The position numbers and the translations under genes are program-made. Of a DNA stretch of 23,235 nt, positions 1-9,258 are shown piece by piece. Each line of letters starts with the position of its first letter. The first letter of the stretch is position 1. This DNA is from a virus: IMG/VR virus record IMGVR_UViG_3300020438_000001, positions 64,001 through 87,235 of that record. The stretch is one strand, 5' to 3'. The notes beneath the pieces were generated by a model. The model ran no database searches and had not been told where the DNA came from. It worked only from the letters and a program-made list of their open reading frames with translations.

Positions 1-411
1 TTTACGCTTTTCTTTAATCTTTAAATTATCTTTCTTAGCATCTTGTTCTGCATCGTATATTACATACTCTGCTTTAGGCCAAGAGGTTAATTCATTTACT
101 GAATTAGCTACACGGTTACTAGCCATTAAAATTTTATAATCTATAAAATCTCGTGGTCTATCTAATATTAAGGGTTTATCCTTATCATTAAGAATTACTG
201 TATAGTCTCTCCAATACTCGGAATACTTTCCAAGAGTACCCGGCTTCATTTGCAATTTTAGTTCAAGATCCTTTTCTTCCTTTTCTGTAAGACCGGTTTC
301 ATAGCCTCCTCTTCCGAGAGAAGCTATGACCGTATCTTTACATTTAGGGAATCTGCTGAATCCTGACCAAGATTGTCTTTCCAAAGCCTTTAAAATTACT
401 TTTCCTTTCAT
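1..411 (-). CDS. Partial protein downstream of the capsid gene, likely structural (3' end outside window)
   Basis: The reading frame opens at an ATG at 411 and stays open to base 1, giving 137 visible residues with no stop, so the C-terminus lies outside the window. It starts MKGKVILKALERQSW and becomes Lys/Glu/Asp-rich near the visible end. No catalytic motif, signal peptide or membrane segment is visible. It begins 21 bases after the capsid stop on the same strand, the usual place for a head-completion, neck or auxiliary virion protein. I do not recognise the family; the structural role is inferred from position only. Confidence 0.75.
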   Translation of the reverse strand, partial: MKGKVILKALERQSWSGFSRFPKCKDTVIASLGRGGYETGLTEKEEKDLELKLQMKPGTLGKYSEYWRDYTVILNDKDKPLILDRPRDFIDYKILMASNRVANSVNELTSWPKAEYVIYDAEQDAKKDNLKIKEKRK

Positions 412-432
412 GTTTAATATTTAAATTATTTA

Positions 433-1881
433 CTAGTTACTCGCTACTTTCGTACAGATTAACTCGCCACATGCCATAGGATTTTTAATCATGATTCCAC
501 ACTCAGTTAACATGTGTACTGAATAACCGTCAAGATTATCAGAACGCATAGTGTTAACAGATTTAGCTGTATTTCCAAATGGATCTACAGAACCTGCAGT
601 GTGCCACATCATATCCTTAGAATCTTTTTTATGAACAGCTTGGATGTTTGATTCTCCACCTGCCATACCAAAGTCAAGGAATGTGAATCTGTAAGACTCA
701 ATAGGTCTTCCAGTATCTGCATGTAATTGTCTGTTAATAACTGTGTTATCATATAATGGTAAATGCTTAAGAGTAATCTTAGTACCATTTAATCCTAGAT
801 AAGTTTTGAATTGTCCACCTAGAGACAAGTTTTGCCCGCTACCAGTAATGAATGTTGAATCTACAAGAGTCCAATTTGAAGCTGCAGTTTTCATAGCTCT
901 GTCGAATTCTGCGAATCCATACTCACCTGTAAATGCAACAAACTCTCTAGAAGACTCAGGCATCACATTATAAGAAAGATCAATTAAGAAATCTCTGATA
1001 ATACCTTCTGATAAATCAGAATAGTAACGTCTGTTTGCTGGAGCAATTTGCTCTCTAATTCCAGCACCTTCGTAAACTGGAAGACCGTTGTTACCTAACA
1101 TATCTGTAATTCCATTAGAATTAGCAGAGAATGTAGAGTACCAGTATGATCTTTCAATCTCTCTGTACCACTGAGCCATTGCTTCCCATTCAGCGTATCT
1201 TGTCCACACTGTAGTTTTCTTACCTGGGTTAGCTGGGTCAGCTAGTTGTATAACAAGAGCATCAGTTGCTGCTGATCTTGTTACTGTATAAGACTTACGT
1301 AAAGTCGATAAATGATTTCTCATTTTAAATGGAGCACTAAATGTAGTGTTACCACCAGTAGAGAATTCAGGAACTGTAGTGTACTCTTTCGAGAACTCAG
1401 AACCAGAATCAATCAATAGTGGATCCATAAATTTAGCTGGGTCTGGACTAGTTAGTTTTAACGTGTAAATCCAGTCTGAGCCATCAAAATATGGGTCTTC
1501 CATTACTCTTACTCTGTAAGATCTGTCATCCGCAACCAATACTTCTTGGTTAGCGAACCATTTTTCTCCGAACTTAACTCGGAAAGTTGTTCTATTTAAA
1601 CCTGGTGTTACTCCACCATCGCCTAAATTTCCAGTCACTGGAACTGCCTTCTCGTCATCTCCTTGTAAATGCCAGTCATACTCTCTGTTACCGATTTCAT
1701 TAGATCTACCCATTCCACTTGTTAAATACTGGATAGGGTTAGAACCTTGCATACCGAAGATACGAGTAACCAATGTACTCATTACTTCAGGCTCAGTTAA
1801 ATATGCTGACGAAAGGTGATTTTGTTGGGTCAATCCCGAATGCCATTTTGTTTTGTAAAGTTGCAATCCGTTTATAGCCAT
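433..1881 (-). CDS. Major capsid protein (probable)
   Basis: This 482-aa protein is called major capsid protein from position, size and composition: it is the last gene of a terminase, portal, transglycosylase, scaffold, capsid series, directly follows the acidic scaffold candidate, and has the approximately 480 to 500 aa length usual for crAss-like capsid proteins. It is rich in aromatic residues and beta-type sequence, has no signal peptide or membrane segment, and contains few cysteines. It should form the icosahedral shell with an HK97-type fold (family knowledge, not visible directly). The ATG at 1881 lies 32 bases after the scaffold stop, with an A-rich leader and no strong Shine-Dalgarno. 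The alternative, another abundant head protein, is less likely given the gene order. Confidence 0.85.
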   Translation of the reverse strand: MAINGLQLYKTKWHSGLTQQNHLSSAYLTEPEVMSTLVTRIFGMQGSNPIQYLTSGMGRSNEIGNREYDWHLQGDDEKAVPVTGNLGDGGVTPGLNRTTFRVKFGEKWFANQEVLVADDRSYRVRVMEDPYFDGSDWIYTLKLTSPDPAKFMDPLLIDSGSEFSKEYTTVPEFSTGGNTTFSAPFKMRNHLSTLRKSYTVTRSAATDALVIQLADPANPGKKTTVWTRYAEWEAMAQWYREIERSYWYSTFSANSNGITDMLGNNGLPVYEGAGIREQIAPANRRYYSDLSEGIIRDFLIDLSYNVMPESSREFVAFTGEYGFAEFDRAMKTAASNWTLVDSTFITGSGQNLSLGGQFKTYLGLNGTKITLKHLPLYDNTVINRQLHADTGRPIESYRFTFLDFGMAGGESNIQAVHKKDSKDMMWHTAGSVDPFGNTAKSVNTMRSDNLDGYSVHMLTECGIMIKNPMACGELICTKVASN

Positions 1882-1912
1882 TCACTTTTTCTTTTTTAGT
1901 TATTAAATTATT

Positions 1913-3118
1913 TTACTTATTAAGCGCGTTTGCAAACAAGCTAAAATCAATATCACTATTGGTTGCTTTAGTACGTGTTTTACTTTTCAGTTTACGAGTA
2001 GATACACCACTCGCACGTTCTAAGCTAGCTCTCAATGATGAAGTCGCTTTAGTTCTAGCCTTCTTCTCAACTTGTTTAAAATCGAACTTGTTATAATATA
2101 GCCAAGCCATCTTTAACTGAGAATCTTTATCAGCTTCAGAATCTGAAACTAATCGAGTTTTCCCCGTCTTTCTATCTACCTTAGTTATATAGTTATAGAA
2201 ATCCTTTTTTGATTTTTTATTGATAGCAAATCCAGCGATTTCATCTCTTGATTCAATATCGTCTTTTAAACTAGACAAGAAAGTTTGATACTCTTCTTTC
2301 TTTGTCTCTTCTGCTTTTTCTTGATCTGCTAATAATGTAGCACGATCTTTTACTTGTAAGTCTTTTAATTTAGCTAAAGCACGTTTAGCTTTTTTAGCAA
2401 TAAGTCCTCCGTCTGTAAAGTCTTTTACATCTTCCATTATCTCTTCATTGCTATATCCTTCTTTACGCATCAATTCAGCTACTAGTTGCTTTTGAAGATT
2501 TTCTTTTCCATCAATCATCTTAACATCTATTTTACTAAAATCTACATCGCTTGTAGCTTTTACAAACTTAGAAGGATCTCCACCTTTTTCTATATAAGTT
2601 AAAAACTCTTTAGCTAAAGGTTCTAAATCTTCTTTATATTTTTCTACTCCTTTTGTAATTTCATTCTGGATAACTTTTGCGAACCCTTCTTCAGTGTCCT
2701 CAAATTCCTCAGAATCAAAATCAACAATACCTTCTTCTTTTAAGAAATTAGCAACAACTCCAATCTGAGAAACTTCGTCCTCACTTGATTCTTCTGCTTC
2801 TAATTCTTCTTCTGTTACCTCACCTTCAGGTATTTCTTTTTTATATTGGATTTCTAAATTATCCGCAGATAATTCTTCTTTAGGAGATTCTTCTTTCTCC
2901 TCTTCTTTTTTATCATCCATACTTTCTGGAGCATCAGATTCGTCTTCCAACTTATTACCTGGAGTTAAATCTACTATTCCTGTATCTGATCCTAATTTAT
3001 CGAGGTCATCAGATGGTACCTCTGTTACTTCTTTTACCTCTATATTTTCAGCAGGCATTATATCAGCTGCTAAATTTTTAAATCCCTCTAGTGAATTTTC
3101 GTTCGTTTCTGTTGACAT
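1913..3118 (-). CDS. Head scaffolding protein (probable)
   Basis: This 401-aa protein is highly charged. The first approximately 170 residues are dominated by Glu and Asp runs, the middle is helical and Lys/Glu-rich, and the last approximately 60 residues are basic with Thr/Lys/Ser-rich segments. Such an acidic, coiled N-terminal part with a basic C-terminal tail is typical of phage scaffolding proteins, which line the procapsid interior and bind capsid subunits through the basic tail. It sits immediately upstream of the capsid gene in transcription order, the standard place for a scaffold. No protease triad is evident, so a scaffold/protease fusion is not supported. A weak hairpin and a possible -7 box lie just upstream. 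Confidence 0.72.
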   Translation of the reverse strand: MSTETNENSLEGFKNLAADIMPAENIEVKEVTEVPSDDLDKLGSDTGIVDLTPGNKLEDESDAPESMDDKKEEEKEESPKEELSADNLEIQYKKEIPEGEVTEEELEAEESSEDEVSQIGVVANFLKEEGIVDFDSEEFEDTEEGFAKVIQNEITKGVEKYKEDLEPLAKEFLTYIEKGGDPSKFVKATSDVDFSKIDVKMIDGKENLQKQLVAELMRKEGYSNEEIMEDVKDFTDGGLIAKKAKRALAKLKDLQVKDRATLLADQEKAEETKKEEYQTFLSSLKDDIESRDEIAGFAINKKSKKDFYNYITKVDRKTGKTRLVSDSEADKDSQLKMAWLYYNKFDFKQVEKKARTKATSSLRASLERASGVSTRKLKSKTRTKATNSDIDFSLFANALNK

Positions 3119-3140
3119 AGTTTATTTTTTTAAGAATTTA

Positions 3141-3148
3141 CAAAAATA
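3141..3148 (-). promoter_or_regulatory. Possible late internal promoter -7 box (TATTTTTG)
   Basis: On the minus strand this octamer reads TATTTTTG, matching the Bacteroidota -7 consensus TAnnTTTG. It lies about 23 bases before the scaffold ATG, within TATATTTTTGTA, a 12-mer that also occurs before the portal gene. No clear -33 TTTG is seen, only T/A-rich DNA, so the call is tentative. Confidence 0.4.
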
Positions 3149-3165
3149 TATTTAATTAATTACAT

Positions 3166-3184
3166 AAAAAAACCTTTTGAAAGG
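3166..3184 (-). terminator. Weak Rho-independent terminator candidate after the transglycosylase gene
   Basis: Read on the minus strand, CCTTTCAAAAGG can form a 4 to 5 bp hairpin followed by seven T residues. It lies 38 bases after the stop of the transglycosylase gene and before the scaffold. The stem is short, so it is likely partial at best and may set relative levels of early-packaging and capsid genes. Confidence 0.4.
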
Positions 3185-3221
3185 AAAAAATAAATTTTTT
3201 ATTGTTTATTATAGCGTTTTA

Positions 3222-4370
3222 TCAATATCTATACTCTAGATTTTTATTTTTATATCTATCAAAACCATAATTTACATTATGCCATTTAGATGTTACCTGC
3301 CCACGCTTGTTTTTATATGAAGTTGAATAATCTTTTTTATATGTAACTCTATCCATATTCCATAAAACATACATCTTAGTTTCTTTGTTCATGTTCTTAT
3401 ACCAAGTCTCCCATCCTGCCTTTTTATCTTTAGCAGATAACTTTTTCCAAAACTTATCAAAGTTACCTGGTCCCATATTATAAGCAGCAAAGGTTCTAGC
3501 TTTTCTTTCTTCTTTAGTTGTAGCTGATTTTACATTTTCTCTATCTTCATATATGTAATCCATGTAACGTCTTTGTGCTAATGATTGAGCAGCTACATCT
3601 GTTATCTTAGCTGTTTCTGGAATCCATCCTTTTTCTTTTGCCCATTTAAAAGTACTTGGTAAAAACTGTGCTATACCCATAGCGCCTTTAGGAGATACTT
3701 TAGAATTATCTCCTGTAGATTCTTTATAGATTTGAGCTGTAAACTCAGCATCAGTAAAATAAGGATTAGTATAAGAATTTAATTGCTTATTTACTAAATC
3801 TTGATTTATTGCATTATATGTTTTATTGCCCCATATACCATCATTAGCAATATCAAAACCATCTGTAATAACTAGATCTTGAGTCCCTTTAATAAATTCA
3901 GAATCTTCAGATTTTTCTCTATACTGCTTTATATCTGCCCACCCACTTTTATTTAAAAGAAACTTTATTTTTTCTGGGGTCTTTACCGTTACAGTTCCAG
4001 AGTCTGGGTCTATTGGAGTCCATACTGGATTATCATCAGATTGTAAATCTATAACAGGCGGTGTTACTGTTGTTGTATCTGTTGGATCACCTCCATTTTC
4101 ATAAAATTTTATTTCTGTTTCACCTGGCATTTTATATACATAATCTCCACTTGGAGTAGGAGCTTCACTACCCCCCATTTGTACACCAGGAACATATTGT
4201 GGATTATATGGACTAATTAAAGATCCGTCTGTTAAATGAGTCATCCCCATACCAGTAATATCTTCTCTACCTCCAGTCCAATCTCCTCCCATAGAATATC
4301 TTCTTTCTACTTTCTTAGAAGCATTTTTATAGGACATGTCCCTTAAATATTCATTATAGAATCTACCCAT
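3222..4370 (-). CDS. Virion-associated lytic transglycosylase (SLT-type)
   Basis: The 382-aa protein has a C-terminal lysozyme-like SLT domain from about residue 205 to 345. The likely catalytic Glu217 lies in IYKESTGD, followed by the family motif GAMGIAQFLPSTF (229-241) and AYNMGPGN (296-303). A short DGIWGNKTYNAIN segment (177-189) resembles a peptidoglycan-binding repeat. The N-terminal approximately 130 residues are Gly/Pro/Thr-rich and probably a virion anchor. Enzymes of this family cleave the MurNAc-GlcNAc bond with formation of 1,6-anhydro-muramic acid. The gene's first 8 bases overlap the portal stop, in the middle of the head genes, so it more likely helps cell-wall penetration at infection than final lysis. 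No signal peptide is present. Confidence 0.85.
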   Translation of the reverse strand: MGRFYNEYLRDMSYKNASKKVERRYSMGGDWTGGREDITGMGMTHLTDGSLISPYNPQYVPGVQMGGSEAPTPSGDYVYKMPGETEIKFYENGGDPTDTTTVTPPVIDLQSDDNPVWTPIDPDSGTVTVKTPEKIKFLLNKSGWADIKQYREKSEDSEFIKGTQDLVITDGFDIANDGIWGNKTYNAINQDLVNKQLNSYTNPYFTDAEFTAQIYKESTGDNSKVSPKGAMGIAQFLPSTFKWAKEKGWIPETAKITDVAAQSLAQRRYMDYIYEDRENVKSATTKEERKARTFAAYNMGPGNFDKFWKKLSAKDKKAGWETWYKNMNKETKMYVLWNMDRVTYKKDYSTSYKNKRGQVTSKWHNVNYGFDRYKNKNLEYRY

Positions 4371-6846
4371 TAGTTGGCTTATTATTTGCGGCTTTACGTT
4401 TTATAGCTTCCTCTGCTTTATTAGATCTTCTTTTTTCTTGTAGCTCTTCTTTCTTAAGACCCAATTCACTTTGCATTTTTTCTCTGTCCATCTGTACCTT
4501 AGCTTGTTCCGTAGCTTGTTTAGCCCCGTCTTCTGCTTCTTTACGATCTACGTATCCATCATTATTTTCATCTGCATCAATCATTTTAGCTTCTGCATTT
4601 ATTCTGGCTACTTCAATTCTTGTTTGATTATCCATTGTAGTTCGCTGATCCTCTCTATCCTCTTTCATCATTTCAAATTGCTGCTTAGCTTGTTCAACTT
4701 GTTGTGCTGATTTTGCTTCAGCCTGCTGATTTTCTTGAGCTTTTTGCTCAGCCTTAGCTTGTGAAGCTTCTAGTTCTTTTTTAACTTTAACTATGGAATC
4801 AGAGTTTAATATTTTAGCAACATCAGAGAATGATACAACTCCTGCCTGTAGTGCAGATTGAGCTAGTCCTTTGAGTGTTTCTAAAGCTTTATCATCTTTA
4901 GCTGAGTTAGAAACAAATACTCCATAACTAGAATTAGTAAATCCATCTGCTTCAATATTTAAAAAAGTTCTTTGCATATCGTCTCCAATATACTGTATCT
5001 TTTTTCCATTTCTATAACTCATTTTAGCCACATCTACTAGTGCGCTTAATACTCTTTTCTTACATTCATTATGATTATAGAACCAATATTCTGTAATATG
5101 AGAAGATTGTGTAACAGCTCTTTCAGTATTTCCAACTAATTCTGATGAAGTTACTTGACCTTGTCTTTGTCTACTTACTCCAGAAAGTTCTCCGAGTTCA
5201 GTTTTAATTTGATCTAATAGTTGTACATGAGTATTTATATAATTACCCATAGAAAGATCTACACTTTGGAATTGATTAAAAGGTGCTTGATCTCTAGATC
5301 TATTACCTTCTTCCCTAGAATTAATAAACATTACTCCCATAGATTCTAAGTAGTACATCCATTTAGAAACATCCCATCCTTCAGAAGAAGGTATTTGAGA
5401 TATATCCATTAATGCAACTTTACCTTTAGATTTAGCAATAGCTAATTCAGTTCTATAATAAATAATATTATATAAGTATTGGAAAGGTTTCATACGATCT
5501 ATTAAAGAAATAGATTCTGAATTTCTTTCATTATAAATATATCCTACATATCCTGACTTTACATCACTAGGATTATTCATATCTCTACGTTGATTTTTCT
5601 TCGGCTGGATATTAACATAAATATCTTCTGCTATTTTAGTACCTTCCCAATATTCATTTACCCAATACCATTTTAATTCTACACCATCAAAAAACCAAAC
5701 ATCTCCTTTCTTTTCTGCATACTCAGGTATTTCAAAAATTTCATCTACTATATCTTGTTGTTCTATTCCTGCTTCATCAGTATAAGTAACTAAACCAATC
5801 TTTCTCATAGATTTCCATTCAACCTGTATTACTCTTATCATACCATCTCGTCTATAAGATCTAATAGCTGCAGGATCAAAAGTTCCATTTCCTACTGTAT
5901 CTAATACTCTATCTACATTAACAATATTAAATTCACTATAAGGATAATTAACTCCTCCTTGGTCTGTTCCTCTATTTGTTCCGCTCTCTAATCTGTCTAA
6001 ATCTTTAGGTGTTAATGACTGATAATATTCATCCATAACAGTAGATAAGGTTAACCATCTTTCTTCAATTACTGCTTGAGACTCTTCAATGTATGGAGAA
6101 TCAGGATCTAGTATTACTCGAATATCTAATGGATTACATACTCTTACTGTAGGATTTCCTGAAATATCTCCTACCCAATAAATTTCTTCTCCAGCTATAA
6201 GTGCGTCTTTAAACCCCTGATTAAACTTAACTTCTAAGTCATCTTCTCTCACGAGATATTCTAAAATACGTTGTGCTACTGTTTCTCGTATATCTTGATA
6301 ATCATAATTAATATACTTTTCAATTTCAGCGGGGGTTTTTGGTTTAGACATTGCTGCCTTTTCTGGATCTGTTTCTGCAAGCTGTTGTTGTTCTTGCATC
6401 TGAGCTTCTTGTTCTTGAGGAGGTACTACAACAGAATATAAAAATTCCATTAACATATCTTTCTTCATAGCTTCAAGTCTAGATATAGCATCGGGATCAT
6501 GAGAAACTACTTTAAAATTAAATGGTCTTTTTATTTCTTCTCCCATGAGTAATTGTAACTTAGGAGAGATAATATCATAGTGTTGCATTTTAGCTGGGAA
6601 CTCAGCTTCATTTACACCAAAAGGATTTAGAACGTACTGAAAATCTCCCTGGTCTAACTTTCCATTATATAGATCATAGTTAACTTGTTTTCTATAACGA
6701 GAAGATCTACCATTGTATTCCATCTCACTATATGTAATTTTTTCTAACTCATCTATACAAGTTTGTCCCCACTTTTTCCCTTTAGCGCTCCTAGACAGTT
6801 TTTGTCTTGGCAAGTCTGCTAATACATATGCTCCGTTATTTTCCAT
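4363..6846 (-). CDS. Portal protein
   Basis: This 827-aa protein directly follows the terminase and matches the size of crAss-like and P22-like portals (about 700 to 850 aa). It starts with an N-terminal arm, has a Gln-rich insertion near residues 145-160, a central core, and a segment GVSRQRQGQVTSSELVG before the long helix region, as is usual for portal stem and wing parts. From about residue 690 to the end it is a Gln/Glu/Lys-rich coiled coil resembling a barrel domain. That tail holds the sequence DENNDGYVDRKE at 759-770, a complete EF-hand loop pattern. The portal forms the dodecameric ring through which DNA is packaged. The ATG is chosen because it is the first in the frame, with a T/A-rich intergenic gap upstream. 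Confidence 0.88.
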   Translation of the reverse strand: MENNGAYVLADLPRQKLSRSAKGKKWGQTCIDELEKITYSEMEYNGRSSRYRKQVNYDLYNGKLDQGDFQYVLNPFGVNEAEFPAKMQHYDIISPKLQLLMGEEIKRPFNFKVVSHDPDAISRLEAMKKDMLMEFLYSVVVPPQEQEAQMQEQQQLAETDPEKAAMSKPKTPAEIEKYINYDYQDIRETVAQRILEYLVREDDLEVKFNQGFKDALIAGEEIYWVGDISGNPTVRVCNPLDIRVILDPDSPYIEESQAVIEERWLTLSTVMDEYYQSLTPKDLDRLESGTNRGTDQGGVNYPYSEFNIVNVDRVLDTVGNGTFDPAAIRSYRRDGMIRVIQVEWKSMRKIGLVTYTDEAGIEQQDIVDEIFEIPEYAEKKGDVWFFDGVELKWYWVNEYWEGTKIAEDIYVNIQPKKNQRRDMNNPSDVKSGYVGYIYNERNSESISLIDRMKPFQYLYNIIYYRTELAIAKSKGKVALMDISQIPSSEGWDVSKWMYYLESMGVMFINSREEGNRSRDQAPFNQFQSVDLSMGNYINTHVQLLDQIKTELGELSGVSRQRQGQVTSSELVGNTERAVTQSSHITEYWFYNHNECKKRVLSALVDVAKMSYRNGKKIQYIGDDMQRTFLNIEADGFTNSSYGVFVSNSAKDDKALETLKGLAQSALQAGVVSFSDVAKILNSDSIVKVKKELEASQAKAEQKAQENQQAEAKSAQQVEQAKQQFEMMKEDREDQRTTMDNQTRIEVARINAEAKMIDADENNDGYVDRKEAEDGAKQATEQAKVQMDREKMQSELGLKKEELQEKRRSNKAEEAIKRKAANNKPTNG

Positions 6847-6867
6847 TAAGTACTCTTTTTCAACCTA

Positions 6868-6875
6868 CAAAAATA
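6868..6875 (-). promoter_or_regulatory. Possible late internal promoter -7 box before the portal gene
   Basis: The minus strand reads TATTTTTG inside TATATATTTTTGTA, fitting TAnnTTTG. It lies in the 56-base gap between the terminase stop and the portal ATG, 22 bases from the ATG. The same 12-mer TATATTTTTGTA precedes the scaffold gene. There is no clear -33 element. Confidence 0.4.
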
Positions 6876-6902
6876 TATAATTTATTTTAATAATCCACTA
6901 GT

Positions 6903-8915
6903 TTACCATACTTTTCTTTTTTTAAAGTGGTTTGTACGCCAAAATTTATCATTTTGCCCATAATCAAACTGACTCTCAAGGTCTATATGATAGTTTTCAT
7001 GGCTATGTAAAATACACAACATAAATGCTATCGCCCTATCAAAGTTCCCCTGTTTATCATAAGCAATTAATTCTTTTAGTAACGGAATAGATAAAATAGA
7101 ATGTAGGTTTAGTTTATCCCCTTCATCTGTATCCGCTCTTTTTTCTAACAACCAATCCCTTAAATAAATTTCAGCTTGTATTTTAATAGGCTCACTCATG
7201 TGTACCCCATAGCCTCTACTTACAGTAGATCGGTTTACAATATCTTTTAATATACTTGGTTGAGATTTTAATAAATCTAAACATTTCTTTTGCTCAAAGT
7301 ATATCTTCAAACCTTTTAAGTTATTCTCATACAAGGTTTGCGCATTATAATATGTAAGAAGTTTTCTTATATTCTCATAATATTCTTTTGCGGTTTCTGG
7401 TCTTCCTGTGTATTCTGCTACAGGTAAGTTATATGTTTTATCAAACTTCTGGAAAGTTTTATATATAAACGTACTTCCAAGAGAGCTTGTTGTAGAACTG
7501 TCTTGATCATAAGGGTCAGTCCCTCCTATATATAATCCAAATGGAATTGCATCTGAATTTTTATCATGGTAAGGATGCTCCCAAATAACAATACATCCTG
7601 TTTTATCTTCATTAGGTTTTAATGGGAATTTATTAATAGGCTTAAGTTCATTATTAGGCATCCACTTTACTTTATCTTTTTCCCAATAAAGTTCTCCAAC
7701 CATTGCCATATCTTGAGCTTTCTTTGTAGTTTCAATTTCTGCTAACCATGAATTAAGCTCAATAGTTGGAAATATATTCCCGCTTGTTTTTAAGAATGCT
7801 TCCCTAGGTGTTTTAGGAGATTGTGTAATATATTTTTCCCATGTAGATCTTGAATCTGTAGTTTTTAAAATCTGACGTTCTTGATCTAAAAATGTTTCAG
7901 CCGCCTCTCTATTTGAATTACCTTGATCATCAACCATATTAACAACTTCTCCATCTGGCATTGTAACCTTTCCAGGCTTATACCACATATCATCAATAAA
8001 GAATCCTGCATTAGTTCCTGCTCCTCCATCATCCCAAATATTCTCATAAGGTCTTAACCAATACTTTTCTGGGTTATAAAACATCTCTGCAAAATCATTA
8101 GATCCTCCATCCATGTCACCCCCCGTTCCAAATATTAGTGGCATACCAATCATAACATTACCATCTCTAAATACTGGTGCTGTTACCATATACGCATTTA
8201 TAAGATTAGGAAATTTTCCAGCCTCCTCGAATAACATTAAATCTGCTGTTTTACCAATAGCTGCCGAGAAGTTATCCTTAAATGTTAATGTAAATATTTC
8301 GCTATTATATCCATTCCACACTTCTTGTCCATCTACTACTTCTTTAAATCTAGCTTTAACAAAATCTCTTCTATCTGGATTTCTACGCTTTGCCCACGCA
8401 GTATGCTTGTTAATAAAGTTTAACATTTCAAATGCCATACTCATAGTTGCATTAGAATATTCATTTAAATATGCACCAATTATACTTGTAGAATCCCTGA
8501 AAAAATTATATTGATATACACATAATGCACCATTTTTATATGAGAATCCTTTTCGTCGAGCTTTAGCTACAATAATACCTTGACCATTTTCTCTAGCAAT
8601 TTCACATTCCATAAAATAGTAATAATCCATATCTAAAAAAGAAGGGAATGTTAACACTTTCCTTTCTATTTTTCCTTGCTTAACTGTTGCTTTTATTTGT
8701 GTAAAATTTAAATAAAAATAATGGGCACCCGTAATTCTGACTCCACCTACTTCAAATCCTTCCATACATCTTCTCGTCTGTTCTTCCCAATATTCTCTAT
8801 AAGCATAAGTACCTGCAGGCGAGTTAGTATAATAACCATTTTTTATAAATGATTTTGCCTCACAAGAAAACTCTCGTGTATTAACAAACTCGGGTACTAT
8901 TTGAAAATGATTCAT
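6903..8915 (-). CDS. terL: Terminase large subunit (DNA packaging ATPase/nuclease)
   Basis: The 670-aa protein shows the two-domain terminase layout. The ATPase has a variant Walker A, AKARRKGFSYKNGA, at about 117-130 and a Walker B ending in two acids, ADLMLFEEAG, at about 224-233. A Gly-rich GTGGDMDGGS segment at about 263-272 is in the position of the coupling motif. The C-terminal RNase H-like nuclease begins near LYIGGTDPYDQD at about 463-474, where the first Asp would bind metal. The protein packages DNA into the prohead through the portal and cuts the concatemer. The next gene in transcription is the portal. No small terminase is evident in the window. The length is normal for crAss-like phages. 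Confidence 0.93.
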   Translation of the reverse strand: MNHFQIVPEFVNTREFSCEAKSFIKNGYYTNSPAGTYAYREYWEEQTRRCMEGFEVGGVRITGAHYFYLNFTQIKATVKQGKIERKVLTFPSFLDMDYYYFMECEIARENGQGIIVAKARRKGFSYKNGALCVYQYNFFRDSTSIIGAYLNEYSNATMSMAFEMLNFINKHTAWAKRRNPDRRDFVKARFKEVVDGQEVWNGYNSEIFTLTFKDNFSAAIGKTADLMLFEEAGKFPNLINAYMVTAPVFRDGNVMIGMPLIFGTGGDMDGGSNDFAEMFYNPEKYWLRPYENIWDDGGAGTNAGFFIDDMWYKPGKVTMPDGEVVNMVDDQGNSNREAAETFLDQERQILKTTDSRSTWEKYITQSPKTPREAFLKTSGNIFPTIELNSWLAEIETTKKAQDMAMVGELYWEKDKVKWMPNNELKPINKFPLKPNEDKTGCIVIWEHPYHDKNSDAIPFGLYIGGTDPYDQDSSTTSSLGSTFIYKTFQKFDKTYNLPVAEYTGRPETAKEYYENIRKLLTYYNAQTLYENNLKGLKIYFEQKKCLDLLKSQPSILKDIVNRSTVSRGYGVHMSEPIKIQAEIYLRDWLLEKRADTDEGDKLNLHSILSIPLLKELIAYDKQGNFDRAIAFMLCILHSHENYHIDLESQFDYGQNDKFWRTNHFKKRKVW

Positions 8916-8916
8916 A

Positions 8917-9246
8917 TTATTTTAATCTATATATTGCAGAAAAAGAATTACCTAATGGTGTTCTTACCATTAGCTTGTATCCAGGAGATAAGAAAATATC
9001 ATCATCAGTAAACTCTAAAGATGATCCGTTTAAAACTAAAATATCTTTACAGATAAAGAATTGTTCAGCAGTAGGAGCTCTAGCTTCTAAATATATATCT
9101 AAAGTTAATGGTACAGTTAAAATATTAGTTATTCTTAGAAATCTAATATCTTTACCATCAAAAGGAATTTCATATTCACCACTAGGACCTGCTTGATTAT
9201 ATAATCTATTAACTCTTGTACTTTCTCTTGCTGTATTGTATGACAT
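8917..9246 (-). CDS. Small beta-rich protein of unknown function, probably structural
   Basis: This 109-aa protein lies between the fibre-like gene and terL, one base before the terL start. It is rich in alternating hydrophobic and polar residues and contains segments such as RFLRITNILTVPLTLDIYLE, suggesting a compact beta sandwich. There are no membrane segments and only one Cys. I do not recognise the family. The location in the virion block suggests a head, neck or fibre-associated protein, and the tight packing suggests it is translated together with terL. Confidence 0.7.
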   Translation of the reverse strand: MSYNTARESTRVNRLYNQAGPSGEYEIPFDGKDIRFLRITNILTVPLTLDIYLEARAPTAEQFFICKDILVLNGSSLEFTDDDIFLSPGYKLMVRTPLGNSFSAIYRLK

Positions 9247-9258
9247 TATTTTATTATT

